Part shown: positions 1-12,370 of the stretch, piece after piece
Layout of the letters: every line of letters starts with the position of its first letter
How positions within the stretch are numbered: position 1 is the stretch's first letter
From: Hanleya hanleyi
Lineage: Eukaryota; Mollusca; Polyplacophora; Lepidopleurida; Hanleyidae
Assembly (NCBI GenBank): GCA_036873755.1
Contig: JAVTVY010045542.1
Location: 124,001 to 188,000 of the forward strand
DNA: 64,000 nucleotides
Direction of reading: 5' to 3'
Made by a program: the position numbers and the translations under genes
The notes under the pieces: model-generated
What the model was told of the DNA's origin: nothing
Database searches by the model: none
Seen by the model: the letters and a program-made list of their open reading frames with translations, nothing else

Positions 1-214
1 TGACCTGCCCAAAACAGGTCAGTACATGCATTCCTATCATTGTCTGTAATGCTCCGTATATACTACCCATGTTACAGTCAACAAAACATTCATGCTTTGA
101 CTCAAGTTGCGTAGGCCTACATGTATCTATCCGACCCGTAACATCGATTTCCGTTGTCCTTTTCGTAAATTGCAGTTTCATTTTGGTCGCCCCAGCAAAC
201 CCCACAGCACGACC

Positions 215-660
215 TTTCCTCAAATCTGTGGCATCAACGAACGTACCAGCCAGACAACTCATATATTGCCGCTCCTTCATCCCCCCCCCCCCTCATTTTC
301 ATTGCATCAGACTGTAAACCTTCTAGTATTCTAGGTCACGTGGTGTAAACAGTCTGCACAGTGACGTGTCACACATAGCCTAACTTCATATAATACAGGA
401 ACTGTGATTGGCCGTCCGGGTGTGTTGGAGACTTAGAAGCGCACGCTCCATTATATGTAACGGGTAGACCAGGAGACTCGTGAGACATGATCAAATATGA
501 TACCATGAATGCGGAATGACCATATCGTCGATGATGAATCAGGGGAGACTATCCTCAAAATATTTCGTCAGAGCTGTGGCCTCAACGGACGTACCAGCCA
601 GACAACTTATATATTGCCACCTCTTCCCCCATTCTCATTGCATCATATTGTATACCATCT
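215..660 (+). repeat. Direct repeat of about 105 bp (215-320 and 560-660)
   Basis: Both copies carry CGTACCAGCCAGACAACT.ATATATTGCC followed by CATT.TCATTGCATCA. The spacing is about 345 bp. A poly-C run lies in the first copy. Confidence 0.75.
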
Positions 661-1049
661 GGTTGCACTGGGGTTGAAATCGCGTGGTGCAGGTTTTCTG
701 CGCATGGCTCTCGCCCAATCAGCATAGTCTGCTTGTGAACGGAGCGGAGTGGGCATGCGTGCCGCGTATTTCTGCACACTGCAGTCAGAGGTTACTGCTG
801 TAACGTGTGCTGTAGTGAGGTTAGGTAACAAAAACGATTATTTAATTGTACTATGATCGTCCTGCCACTGGGCCTGCAAAGATGACTGAGACAAATATAA
901 GGTATACAATGTTGTATTCAGCATAGGCGTGATGAACATAAGATATGTGAACCGCGAGGCTCAGGCAGAAGACCTAAGGATAATGCTGAGTTAGAAATAT
1001 ATATATGCATACGGTCAGCAATATAAAGAAGTTGATATTTATAGTTGTT

Positions 1050-1655
1050 CCTACGAAGTAGGCTACCATCTGCAAATTGTCCGGTAGTCAGTCAGTCAGT
1101 GAGTGAGTCCATCCGAATCCTTTCGTCCGCAAAATAAGGAGAACCGTTGACATTAGAAACTTGTTTTTTTGCCATGAACGTGCATTAGGGCATTGTTACC
1201 AGCAAGTTCTGAGCTGACCGTATTCTGATGAAAATTTGATTGATAATTATTTTTTTAATTATTTATTGATGGCTCAGCGAGTGCACTGTCATGCCCATCG
1301 CGAACCCTTGGTTGTATGTTTCACTGTGACTTTTGAATGTTCCCTGATACGGCATATCACGTTGGACACCGGTTCTCGTAAAATCACCGAAGTTAAGCGA
1401 CTTTGAGCCCGGTCAAGACTTGGATGGGTTACCTCGTGCTGTACTGCTGGGCTGATAAGTGTCCAGGATAATACTTGCTACGCTAATGACTCACCAGCGG
1501 TGACATCTGGAAAAGTTAATAGTACCCACTGTCAATTAGAGACTGCTATACAAATTCTCTCACAGTAGCATATAGGGCCCCCAAGTCATCTCTCGAATAC
1601 ACACTTAAATCATATCAAACCCTACTTCGTAGGTCCTGTGACGTTAGTCACACTG
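1050..1655 (+). mobile_element. Short-TIR transposon copy containing a 5S-rRNA-like segment
   Basis: It starts TTCCTACGAAGTAGGC and ends CCTACTTCGTAGGTCC, so the ends are inverted copies of a self-complementary 13-mer. The right end is followed by GTGACGTTAGTCAC, a hairpin. Other copies in this window lie at 55258-55605, 56213-56410 and 57765-58086. Only this copy has the 5S-like core. Confidence 0.75.
1345..1455 (+). pseudogene. 5S rRNA-derived segment
   Basis: It aligns with animal 5S rRNA over about 110 nt: CACGTTGGACACCGGTTCTCGT, ATCACCGAAGTTAAGC (A box, 1390-1398) and GACTTGGATGGGTTACC (C box, 1417-1433). A few bases are missing and helix pairs are disturbed, so it is a 5S-derived element part rather than a working rRNA gene. 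The internal pol III promoter boxes are preserved. Confidence 0.85.
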
Positions 1656-1779
1656 CCATGTGATTTAATAGAGTAACAATTAATATCCGTGGCGCATAAG
1701 GGGCGGCCTGGTTGCTAGCGCCTCCTAATGGAAAGTAGTTGGGGTGGCCTGGCTGCTGATCCCCGTACCGATAAGTCGT

Positions 1780-2275
1780 TGGATCGAATCTACGGATGTA
1801 GGGCTCAACCTTCCGTCAAGTCGTTGGAGCGAGTCTAGGGATGTACGGCTCAACCTTCCCTCAAGTCGTTGGAGCGAGTCTACGGATGTAGGGCTCAACC
1901 TTTCCTCAAATAGTTGGAGCGAGTCTACGGATGTAGGGCTCAACCTCCCCTCAAGTCGTTGGAGCGAGTCTATGGATGTACGGCTCAACCTCCCTTCAAG
2001 TCGTTGGAGCGAGTCTACGGATGTAGAGCTCAACCTTTCCTCAAATAGTTGGAGCGAGTCTGCGGATGTAGGGCTCAACCTCCCCTCAAGTCGGTGGAGC
2101 GAGTCTATGGATGTACGGCTCAACCTCCCCTCAAGTCGTTGGAGCGAGTCTACGGATGTAGGGCTCAACCTTTCCTCAAATAGTTGGAGCGAGTCAACGG
2201 ATGTAGGCTCAACCTTTCCTCAAGTCGTTAGAGTGAGTCTACGGATGTAGGGCTCAACCTTCCCTCAAGTCGTTG
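1780..2275. repeat. 45-bp minisatellite, about 11 units, with a three-unit higher order
   Basis: GGAGCGAGTC recurs every 45 bp (1826, 1871, 1916, ...). Variants ending CCTCAAATAGTT recur about every third unit, giving a 135-bp higher-order repeat. Because 45 is divisible by 3, both strands stay open for about 150 codons. Confidence 0.92.
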
Positions 2276-2279
2276 CCAG

Positions 2280-2812
2280 TTGTTGCCCTGGTCCTGCTTG
2301 GTGAGGAATAAGTACTGTCCCGGTGCTGCCCTAACACTGTCCCGGTGCTGTCCTGGCGCTGCCCTGGCACTGCCCCGACACTGTCCCAACACTGTCCAGG
2401 TGCTGCCCCAACGCTGTCTCGGCACTGTCGACAGTATTATGGCGCTGTTCAGATACCTCCCGGACAGTGTCCCAACACTGTTCCGGTGCTGCCCTGGCAC
2501 TGTCCTAGCGCTGCCATGCCGCGGTCCTGTCTCAAAACTGTCCCGGTGCTGTCCTGTCGCTCTCCTGGCGCTGCTCTGGTATTGCCCCGACACTGTTCCA
2601 ACTCTGCCCTGGCACTGTCCTAGCACTGCCCCTGCGCTGACCCAACATTGTTCCGGTAATGTCCTGGCGCTGCCCCGGCACTGTCTCGACTCTGCTCTGA
2701 CAATGCCCCGGCGCTGCCCAAACACTGTTCTGGCACTGCCCTGGCACTGTCTCGGCGCTTTCTCGACACTGTCTCGGTCCTGGCTGGCGCTGCCTCAGAA
2801 CTGTCCCCGTTT
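2280..2812. repeat. 11-bp degenerate minisatellite
   Basis: Units such as CTGTCCCGGTG, CTGCCCTGGCA and CTGTCCCAACA repeat almost without break, with G+C well above the surroundings. It directly follows the 45-bp array. Confidence 0.9.
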
Positions 2813-3328
2813 CGTTTATCAATAATATTTTAGGGAACGTTATATTATGAATGTTAGGGACCTGGCTTTCATTTAGTGTTAGTCGTACACTTCTTTGTCG
2901 GGATTTTACACACTACCGGTGGAACGACTGTCCCTACTTCCCTAAGCTAAATCAGAAAATACGCGGCCTCTCTGCTGTCTTCGCAGGGGCATCACAGATG
3001 TCCAAGCTCCAATCAAGTTTGCAGGAAACGTTGTATATCTAAGGCAGTGCTAAGTCAGTGTAAACAGTGTACCTGTCTGAATTTAGGAAGTGGATGAAAA
3101 CACGTTTCAAGTCGAAGCGCCATCTATTCTCTTGTAGAGATAGCACCGTTCTTCCGGGCTGGAGGTACGAAACATTACCACGAAACTCTCCATCCTAAGG
3201 GTTTTTTTGTGCAGACTTTGCAAGACTCACTCGATCAGTCTAACTGGACTTCCCCTGGAAAATACGGGAATGGAAGCTTAAACCATAAACCAGAAAAGAC
3301 TCAATTTGTAAATTCCAGTCGTCATCTC

Positions 3329-3345
3329 TCTCTCTCTCTCTCTGG
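3329..3345. repeat. (CT)n microsatellite
   Basis: A pure CT dinucleotide run of about 17 bp. Confidence 0.9.
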
Positions 3346-5439
3346 TTAATTTACTTCATTTAATTTTCTCTGGTTAAGTTTCACTGTTCACTTCCTGGCT
3401 CACCGTTTGCTGCGGAGTTCCCTGTATAATTCTACCCCGGGTGTTCTGGCATGGTTTAACGAATTTTTTAACCGTTACACTGTTACACCGACAGTTAGAA
3501 GGTTGCAAACTCTGACAATGGAAGAACAATTTCCAAAAAACGGTCATATTTTCAGCCGTCGTGTAACGACGTGCTATTGGGAGCGTCTTCAGAAAACTGT
3601 TCACTGACCAATCAGGGCAGCCCCTGGTCCCGCTGGCGCTTTACTACCCGACCAAGACGTCATGCCTAAAAAAGGTTTTATGTCGTTTTGACTTTCATTC
3701 TATCCTCTTATGGCAAACACGAAGTACGGGCCTGGAGCATCGCTTAATTAGCTTGTATCCTTCGAATGTTGTTTTAGGTCTGAAGAATACTTTGCACCGT
3801 TGATCGTCAGAAATAGATAAACGTCAGAAGAATAGTACCTTGAATTCAAACTCCACACTTCCAATCGTGTTTATACGAAAGACTTAAATCGACCCTGCCA
3901 TCATTCACTTTACATATAGCCCTGCACCAAAACATCATTTCACAAAACCTGAATGTTACCAGCCAAACAGTCCTTGATAATTAATTTTTCAATGTGGCTA
4001 TGCATGAGCATTTGATCCCGAAAAAACAACATTGCTGATTTTTTTTTCAAACAAACGACCAAAATGCCCTGCAGTTGATTAATTCTGGCTAATTCAAGTT
4101 CTTGCGGTACAGAGCAGTTCGAATAATGTCGCATCTTCGTCAAAGGCTACATTGCATGGAGAATACCCACTGTACGGAGAATGCCAGGGCGTATTTTGAC
4201 CCTTATGGGAAGTAACAGTTTCCATACAAAGCTACAGCCCTACGATTATAGATTTGTTTTACGCCAGCGATCTTTGACACGAAACCGTCTTTTGGCACTC
4301 TCCAGAAAGGGCTATTCTGAAAAATGACTGCGCTAAACTGACGAGATTTCCGGAAGTGTTTTGCTTAAATTATTCCCTAATCAGGAAGCACTATTGGGCC
4401 TAATTCGACGCAGCCTAGCTAAGCATCATTTGTAAACTGGGTCATATGCGTAAACGAACCCATAATTAGTTATCGAAAAGTAGTTCGCCTTGTTAAAGAT
4501 TCAACGGATTTTTTTTAACACTTTTTTTCTTTTGAAAAACTGAACACCGTTTTTAATGTAAATCAAAAAATCATACATATCTATAGTAGGTTGGAACCAA
4601 ATACCGTATCATTATATCGAGTGTAAAGCTGGTTGACCTGGTAAATGTACGTTTGCGAAATGATGTTCTGGTTCTAGGCTATAAGAATAATTGTCATCTA
4701 GCAGTGGTTAATAGAGTAAAAACATAGGGAGATTTATCCTGCTTGGAGTCTGGGTAAGTGGCATCAGACCAGAGTTAATCACTTCCGGGTCGGAGCCCCT
4801 CGAACTACATTGATTAGAAATCAATTGTGGATTTTATGAGCTGTGATTTTTCAGCATTTCTGATACATCTGATATTTCAAATTGCAGATGAGGCTTCAAA
4901 CTGTACTTCCTGGTGTTGATTTGTGCCTCTTTGAGGAAAGCATGGAGGATGAAGACGTGATCATCGAGGGATGAGAAGGCTCCCTGTTTACAAATTGAAT
5001 GACATTCGGTAACACCGATCAGCTGTCAATGGCGGTAATTTGAAATTTCCATGGTCAACTCCTGTCAAGACTATAACAGTTAATGTCTCACAGGTGAATA
5101 TTGTCATGCCAAGTGGATTTATACATCGAGAGTTTTCTGATTTTTTTGTGAATTTTTTTTATGCTAATACATAACAAGTAACACAATAAATAGTGTTCTG
5201 ATGCCAAGTGTCTGACGGCAGGGTCAATCGACATGGAATAAGGGGAGATAACCGTGTTTGGGGGTTGCCCAATAAACTCAAAGAACGACGTCAATCAGGG
5301 CATTGGCTCTCTCGTTTCTAAGGCTTTGAATACTGCAGTAGTTGACAATCGGTATTCATGACCGACACTCCACAGTACGTGTTTCACTTTAACAGGTTTT
5401 TAACAGTTTAGGTAACAACAGGTACAGTATTTTGCCCTA

Positions 5440-5585
5440 TTAGTCCCTAGTCAATGCTGTACCTTGGTATGGTATAGTATTCCCTATAGCTGCCCAGTCT
5501 ATACTATGCTTAGGTACGGTAGTATGCCCTGTATGTCCCTAGTCTAGTTGATACTATGCCTAGGCACGGTATAGTATGCCCAAAA
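5440..5585. repeat. Tandem repeat, about 50-60 bp units
   Basis: GTCCCTAGTC.ATGCT / TGCCTAGGCACGGTATAGTATGCCC-like segments occur two to three times. Confidence 0.65.
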
Positions 5586-6599
5586 GGTCTGCACATATGA
5601 GCAGAAGAACATGGTATGATCTAACTGAATTCTGAGTAAAGTTGGAATCTCCAATCACTCTCAAACTTTTCTATATAATTTCGGAATGAAATCACATTAG
5701 AATTGGAATATTATACAATATAGGGTACGGACAATACCCAGGGATTAGGGCTAGGGATTTCTCCGCGGGGGCGGGGGGATCGGGAATTGTCCTATATGCA
5801 TTCCTATCATCTATAACATATCGTATCGGTGTAATATTGAACAGACCAAATAACCCATGCCAATTAGGGTCATGCATTATCAAGAGGGTGAAACCTGCGT
5901 AAGCCGACCATGCGTGGGACCAGATTATAGCGTCGGTTTTGGCAGGGTTCTGGTTCAAGGTTCAAAATACCTTAAATCTAAGTATTGGATCTTGAGATAA
6001 TATCGGTGTTAGAGGTTGACCGGTTAAACCAGGTGTCGGTATTCACAAGTTTCACTGCATCTATATTCATACTTCAACACAGAAACAAATGGCTGGACAT
6101 GATAACCTAATGCCGGACAGATTATTCAATATTTTGTTTCGTATACCCCGGTACTGCCCAATCACTTCAGAGAAGTGATTAACCAGTTAACCATTTTAAA
6201 TTGTTATCTATTTATCCCGTATTCTCAATGTGATGCTATGATCTCAGGCCTGGTAGGGTTAAGTTTCACAAGGGAACAAATCTCTATGTAGTTTGGGTTA
6301 TGTAAAGAGAATATTTACCTGTGGTCTCATACCGCACGTAAAGTAATTATGCGGAGTTTACCGGAGCGAGTATAATTTGCCGAACACTTTTTAATTAATG
6401 TCATTTCACGTGGAGCCAGGGTTGTTTGGTGAATTACACGCTCCGTACACGCATACATGAAGAGGTTGTAGGACAACTACCATACACTCATATCTTTACC
6501 ATAGGCGAAACTTTTAATGAAGAAGAGTAACGGACGCATTCCGCCCAATTTCACTGAAGTATTGAGTAGTGAAAAGAGAAATGGAATCACTTGATCAAG

Positions 6600-9080
6600 G
6601 TGCAACAACCGGTCTTTTAGATAGAATGGCATAGTTACTAGGAGATGGTTCCAGACATAATGGCGTAGTTACTTTATAGGAGAAGATTCCAGACAGAATA
6701 ACATAGTTACTTCGGAGTAGATGCTCTACACAGGCCTGTAGATGGAACTGCATCGATTAATAAGATCACATCCAGACATAAATATATGTTGCTTGATAGG
6801 ACAGAATAACACACCGTTTCTTTATAAGAAGAACTTTCAGTCAGAATGACACCGTTTTTTTATAGATAGGAGATACTTCCAGACAAACTGACATAGTTAC
6901 TTTACAGAAGAGTCTGCCAGAGCGAAAGACACGGTTTCATTTTATGTGATACTACCATGCAGAAAGATGCCCCGTTTCTTTATAAAAGAAGCTTCCGGTC
7001 AGACTGAAACTGTTTCTTTATACGAGAGGCTGTCATACTGAATGGCATAGATACTTTATAGGAGAGGCCTCTGTACAGCATGACACCGTTCCATTTCATG
7101 AGACACTTCCAATCAAAATTTCACCGTGTCCTTATGACAGAAGCTTACGTACAGAATGGAATAGTTACTTTATTGGAGAGACACCACTTCAGTATATATA
7201 TGGGACAATTCCAGACAGAATGACACCGTTTCATTTTATGAGGCACTTCCAGACAGAATGACATCGTTTCATTTTATGGGAGACTTTCAGACAGAATGAC
7301 ACCGTTTCATTTTATGGGACACTTGGGACACTTCCATAAAGAATGACGCCCCATTTCTTTATAAGAGAAGCTTCCAGACAGACTGACATCGTTTCTGTGT
7401 ATGAGAGGCTTCCAGACAGGATGGCACACATACTTTATAGAACACTTCCAGACAGAATGACACCGTTTCATCGTTTTCTTATGACAGCAGCTTACGTACA
7501 GAATGGAATAGTTACTTTATAGGAGAGACACCACTTCAGTATATATGGAACGCTTCCAGACAGAATGACACCATTTCGTCTATTTGAGTCACATCCAGAG
7601 AGAATAACATCGTTTCATTTTATGGGACACATCCAGACAGAATGACACCGTTTCATTTTATGGGACACTTCCATAATGAATGACGCCCCATTTCTTTATA
7701 AGAGAAACTTCCAGACAGACTGACACCGTTTCTGTATATGAGAGGCTTCCAGACAGGATGGCATAGATACTTTATAGAACACTTCCAGACAGAATGACAC
7801 CGTTTCATTTTATAGAACACTTCCAGACAGATCGACACCGTTTCATTTTATGGAACACTTCCATAAAGAATGACGCCCCGTTTCTTTATAAAAGAGGCTT
7901 CCAGCCAGACTGACACCGCATTATATGAGAATTCCAGACAGCGTGACAACGTTTCATTTTATAGGACATTTCCATAAACATTGGCGCCCAGTTCCTTTTT
8001 AGAGAAGCTTTCAGTCAGACTGACACCGTTTCTCTATATGAGAGGCTTCCAGACAGGATGGCATAGATACTTTATAGGACACTTCCAGACAGATCGACAC
8101 CGTTTCATTTTATGGAACACTTCCATAAAGAATGACGCCCCGTTTCTTTATAAAAGAGGCTTCCAGCCAGACTGACACCGCATTATATGAGAATTCCAGA
8201 CAGCGTGACACCGCTTCATTTTATGGGACACTTTCATAAAGAATGACGCCCCGTTTCTTTATAAGAGAAAGCTTCCAGACAGACTGACACCGTTTCATTA
8301 TATGAGGCACTTCCAGACAGAATGACATCGTTTCATTTTATGGGACACTTTTATAAAGAATGACGCCCCATTTCTTTATAAGCGAAATTTCCAGACAGAC
8401 TGGCACCGTTTCTGTATAAGACAGGCTTCCAGACAGGATGGCATAGATAATTCATAGAACACTTCCAGGCAGAATGACACCGTTTCATTTTATAGGACGC
8501 TTCCAGACAGAATGACACCGTTTCATTTTATGGGGCACTTCCATAAAGTATGACGCCCCGTTTCTTTATAAAAGAGGCTTCCAGCCAGACTGACACCGTT
8601 GCATTATATGAGAATTCTAGACAGCGTGGCAGCGTTTCATTTTTTTTAGGACACTTCCAGACAGAATGACACAGTTTCATTTTGTGGGACATTTCCATAA
8701 AAATTGACGCCCAGTTTCTTTCCAGAGAAGCCTTCAGTCAAACTTACGCCGTTTCTGTATATGAGAGGCTTCCAGACAGGATGGCATAGATACTTTATAG
8801 GACACTTCCAGACAGCATGACACCGATTCATTTTATAGGACACTTTCAGACAGAATGACACCGTTTCATTTTATGGGAAACTTTCATAAAGAATGACGCT
8901 CCGTTTCTTTATAAGAGAAGCTTCCAGACAGACTGACACCATTTCTGTATATGAGAGGCTTCCAGACAGGATGGCATAGATATTTCATAGGACACTTCCA
9001 ACCTGAATGACACCGTTTCATTTTATGGGACACTTCCAGACAGAATGACGCCGTTTCATTTTATGGGACACCTCCATAAA
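6600..9080. repeat. Degenerate tandem array, roughly 37-40 bp monomers (left part)
   Basis: Monomers approximate CTTCCAGACAGAATGACACC followed by GTTTCATTTTATGGGACA, with recurring variants (ATAAAGAATGACGCCCCGTTTC, GACAGGATGGCATAGATACTT). Variants recur in the same order, so a higher-order period of several monomers is likely. Short open frames such as 7653-7838 and 8646-8861 are translations of the repeat. Confidence 0.9.
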
Positions 9081-11310
9081 TTACAAGCGTCTGGTCCGTC
9101 ATTCATAATTCAGCCGTCGTCCATTAGAGAATATCCGCGTCCATAATCCAAACACCTATTCCATATTCCATATAACAGTATTAGCACCAAATTCAAAAAG
9201 ACAATCATAGTATACATAAACAAAGGCTTGTTTCCTGCAAGAGAGAAGCGGTCAACAGTTTTCAATGATGCCGGCAAGACATCATGATGATCCAAAAATA
9301 TCAAATCCGTATCGCTGATCAGTATTCTTAATCCATAATATTCGTTGTAAAGTCGTCATCTAAATAATGATGTATCTCAGTCACGCTTTGATTGTGACTG
9401 TTCATATAAGCACCATGAGGATCTTGAAGTACATGGGTTCATACGGCCCCTAGCCCCGGGTTAAGCGGAATTAGACACAAGTTACGAAACGTAACGCCAA
9501 AGATCTTGCACGCTACTCTCGTATTTTGCTATCAGCGTGCGATATGTATCGCCAAATTTGAGAAACTTTGAGTGGAGGCGCTTGATGGTGTAGCCCTGTT
9601 TTATAAGTTTCTGCAACAATGTTTTGTGACGTTGATTAAAATCGTCACATTTAACACGGGATCTAGCAAATGCTACTAGGCGTGATATGTATACGCCATA
9701 TGCAGGTCCCACTGGAATATTACTGTCCAGAAAGGGATAGTTTTATACGATGTCGAAATTGTAATCATCTCTTTTGTCATACAATCGACGAGAGAGAAGG
9801 CCTGCTTCATTTTTATAGAGATATAGGTCTAAATATTATGTTCCTGTAGGGTTATCTGTAGTTTCCTTCAAATCCAGTGAAGGTGGATATATATCCTTCA
9901 CTGCGTCATTTATATAGCGATTATCCACAGCGAGAAGATCGTCTATATAGCGTTTGGTGAATGAGAAGGAACGGGCTTTGAATGGATTGGTTTTTGAAAG
10001 CGCCTGCATATAGTCATATTCATAAGAGAACAGATATAGGTCAGCCAATAGGGGTGCACAATTAGTACCTATTGGAATACCTATATGCTGTTGGTATATT
10101 GTGTTGCCAAATTTTACATAGATATTTTTAATGAGAAATTCAAGTAACTCTATAAACAAAGAAACATCCCATGAATGATATCTCTTGTATGTAGTAGAGC
10201 TAAAGAATGCTTTTATGGCTTCCGACATTAATATATCTACGATCAGTTTTCTTGAACACAGATACTATTAATGAACTTAGACGGTCAATAAGGTCCTGGT
10301 GAGGTATTGTAGTATAGAGAGTCGAGAAATCCCATGTGGATACATGTCTGTACGGTATGTGACCTTTAGCATAAAGTTCTTCCGTAAGACATTTTGAGTT
10401 TTTCAATATCCACATACATTCAACGCCAGAGTTTTAGAAATAGTGGCGCAATACCTTTCCCAAAATGTTTTTACCTCCTGAAGGGCCCTCGTCAACAGGG
10501 TTGAAAGAAGCTTGGTGGTGCAGCTTCTAGAACCAGCTATGAATCTAGCTTTGTTTGGTGATTTATGCATTTTGGGAGTCCAGTATACTTTTGGTATATC
10601 GTTATGTTTGGTTGGAAGACAAATACCTCTTTCCCTGAGAAACGTTTTGTGATTGTTAAATAAATCTTCCAGAGTAAATGCAGTTCGAGAGTAAGTAGAC
10701 GTATTTGATGACGATAAGTTTACACTCAATTCTTCAATCAGCACATGGTAATAGTAATATTTACATATGAATATTATATTATTTGGAGCTTTGTCTGCTG
10801 GGACTATGACGAATTTACTCTGGAGATTTGCTAGAACTTCTTGCGAATTGGGGCTTCTCAGTGCTTGTTTTGATTGGGGAAGGGTACTTCTGTCAATATG
10901 ACGGATTGTTTCAACGACCTTGCTCTTGGTGAGGTTCAGCCAATCAGCGAGTACTGTAGGTTCAACTTTTTCTCGCTTAGACCAATCAATAACGTACTGT
11001 TCCAAAGCAGACAGGACTATCTTCTGGTCGGCCTTCAGATTAATATTTCTCGGCTCTCTATATTTAGGTCCCTTCATCAGGAGTAATCTTAGGTCCTTAT
11101 CACTCACCACACCAAAGTCACCAGTCACAACATCCTTGCATGGTGTATAGATAAAGTTCGACGATTCACAATCACAACTATAGCCCCCCGACGTGTATAA
11201 GTTCCAGTCAAACTCCTTGACAGCATTAGAGTAATTGAATATTTGGGTGGCTATAGATTTAGTATACCTACATGTATATGAAATGCAAGGAGGTTCTGTG
11301 AACTTAAAAT
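9081..11310 (-). mobile_element. Longer Penelope-type retroelement inserted in a tandem array
   Basis: On the minus strand it starts near 11310, at about the codons for EPPCISYTC, and ends at 9081 with GACGCTTGTAA. Array repeats of the same family lie on both sides (…CACCTCCATAAA on the left and ATAGGATACTTCC on the right), so the insertion boundaries are visible. Most of its length is one coding region, now in several frames. Confidence 0.85.
9482..11300 (-). pseudogene. Reverse transcriptase of the Penelope-type element, multiply frameshifted
   Basis: The N-terminal part has a Cys-rich motif (YSCDCESSNFIYTPC followed by VVTGDF) and GPKYREPR, then VPADKAPNN and WTPKMHKSPNKARFIAGS, up to a stop at 10403. 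The next frame (10415-10200) holds [15 protein letters not shown]. The next (10228-9836) holds [17 protein letters not shown] and RYIDDLLAV. The last (9712-9482) holds [15 protein letters not shown] and the C-terminus. At least three frameshifts or stops make it inactive. The first 80-odd residues of the 385-residue open frame starting at 11560 are array sequence and not part of the protein. Confidence 0.85.
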
Positions 11311-12370
11311 AGGATACTTCCAGGCAGACTGACACCAGTTCTGTATATGAGAGGCTTCCAGACAGGATGGCATAGATACTTTTTAGGACACTTCCAGACA
11401 GAATGACACCGTTTCTGTATACGAGAGGCTTCCAGACAGGATGGCATAGATACTTTATACGACACTTCCAGACAGACTGACACCGTTTCTGTACATGAGA
11501 GGCTTCCAGACAGGATGGCATAGATACTTTATAGGAGATTTCCACACAGCATGACACCATTTCATTTTATAGGTCACGTCCATACATAACGACACCATTT
11601 CTTCATAAGAGAAACTTCCAGACAGGCATGGTTTTCGGGAGAGACTTTCAGACTGTATGGCATCGTTACTTTATAAGAGCTGCTATACACCGACTGGCAC
11701 CGATTCTTTATAGGAGAAGCTTCCAGGTAGAATGACATCGTGACTTTAGAGCAGAGGATTCCAGACAGAACTTTATAGGAGATGCTTCCGGAGAGTGTGG
11801 CCTCGTTAGTTTATAGGAGGAACTTCAAGACAGAATGGCGTCGTTACTTTATAGGAAAAACTTCAAGACAGAATGACATCGTTACTTTATAGGAGAAATC
11901 TCAAGACAGAATTGCATAGTTGCTTTATAGGAGAAATCTCAAGACAGAATTGCATAGTTGCTTTATAGGAGAAGTCCCTAAACAGAATGGCTTCGTTACT
12001 TCATAGAAGTCTCTAGACAGGATGGCTTCGTTACATAAAAGGAAAAGTCTCTGGACAGGATGGCTTCGTTACTTTATAGGAGAAATCTCAAGACAGAATT
12101 GCATAGTTGCTTTATAGGAGAAGTCCCTAAACAGAATGGCTTCGTTACTTCATAGAAGTCCCTAGACAGAATGGCTTCGTTATATAAAAGGAAAAGTCTC
12201 TAGACAGGATGGCTTCGTTACTTTATAGGAGAAGTCTCTCGACAGAATGGCTTCGTTACTTTATAGGAAAAATATCTAGACAGAATGGCTTCGTTACTTT
12301 ATAGAGGAAGCTTATTGACTGAATGGCATAGTTAGTAATTATTTTATAGAAGCTCAAACAGAATGATATC
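11311..12370. repeat. Degenerate tandem array (right part, beyond the retroelement)
   Basis: It continues the monomers of 6600-9080. From about 11800 the dominant variant is GACAGAATGGCTTCGTTACT with TTATAGGAGAAGTC. A block of about 130 bp is duplicated (11905-12030 and 12080-12210). Confidence 0.88.

Larger units (their letters stand above)
2825..6590. other. No gene supported
   Basis: Apart from the CT run and the repeat near 5.5 kb this is AT-rich sequence. The short open frames (for example at 3374-3607, 3940-4143 and 5692-5958) have no recognisable motif and often overlap on both strands. Confidence 0.5.

Noticed and set aside
1345..1455. Functional 5S rRNA gene
   Set aside because: Missing bases and mismatched helices, no T-run terminator right after, and embedded in a repetitive element.
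1725..2250. Overlapping 147- and 168-codon open frames on both strands
   Set aside because: They are translations of a 45-bp minisatellite whose length is a multiple of three; there is no independent coding evidence.
2228..2825. Frames of 92-181 codons in several frames
   Set aside because: Low-complexity 11-bp repeat; stop-free because of GC-rich composition.
11311..11560. N-terminal extension of the 385-codon reverse transcriptase frame
   Set aside because: The first 80-odd codons are array repeat sequence outside the retroelement boundary.
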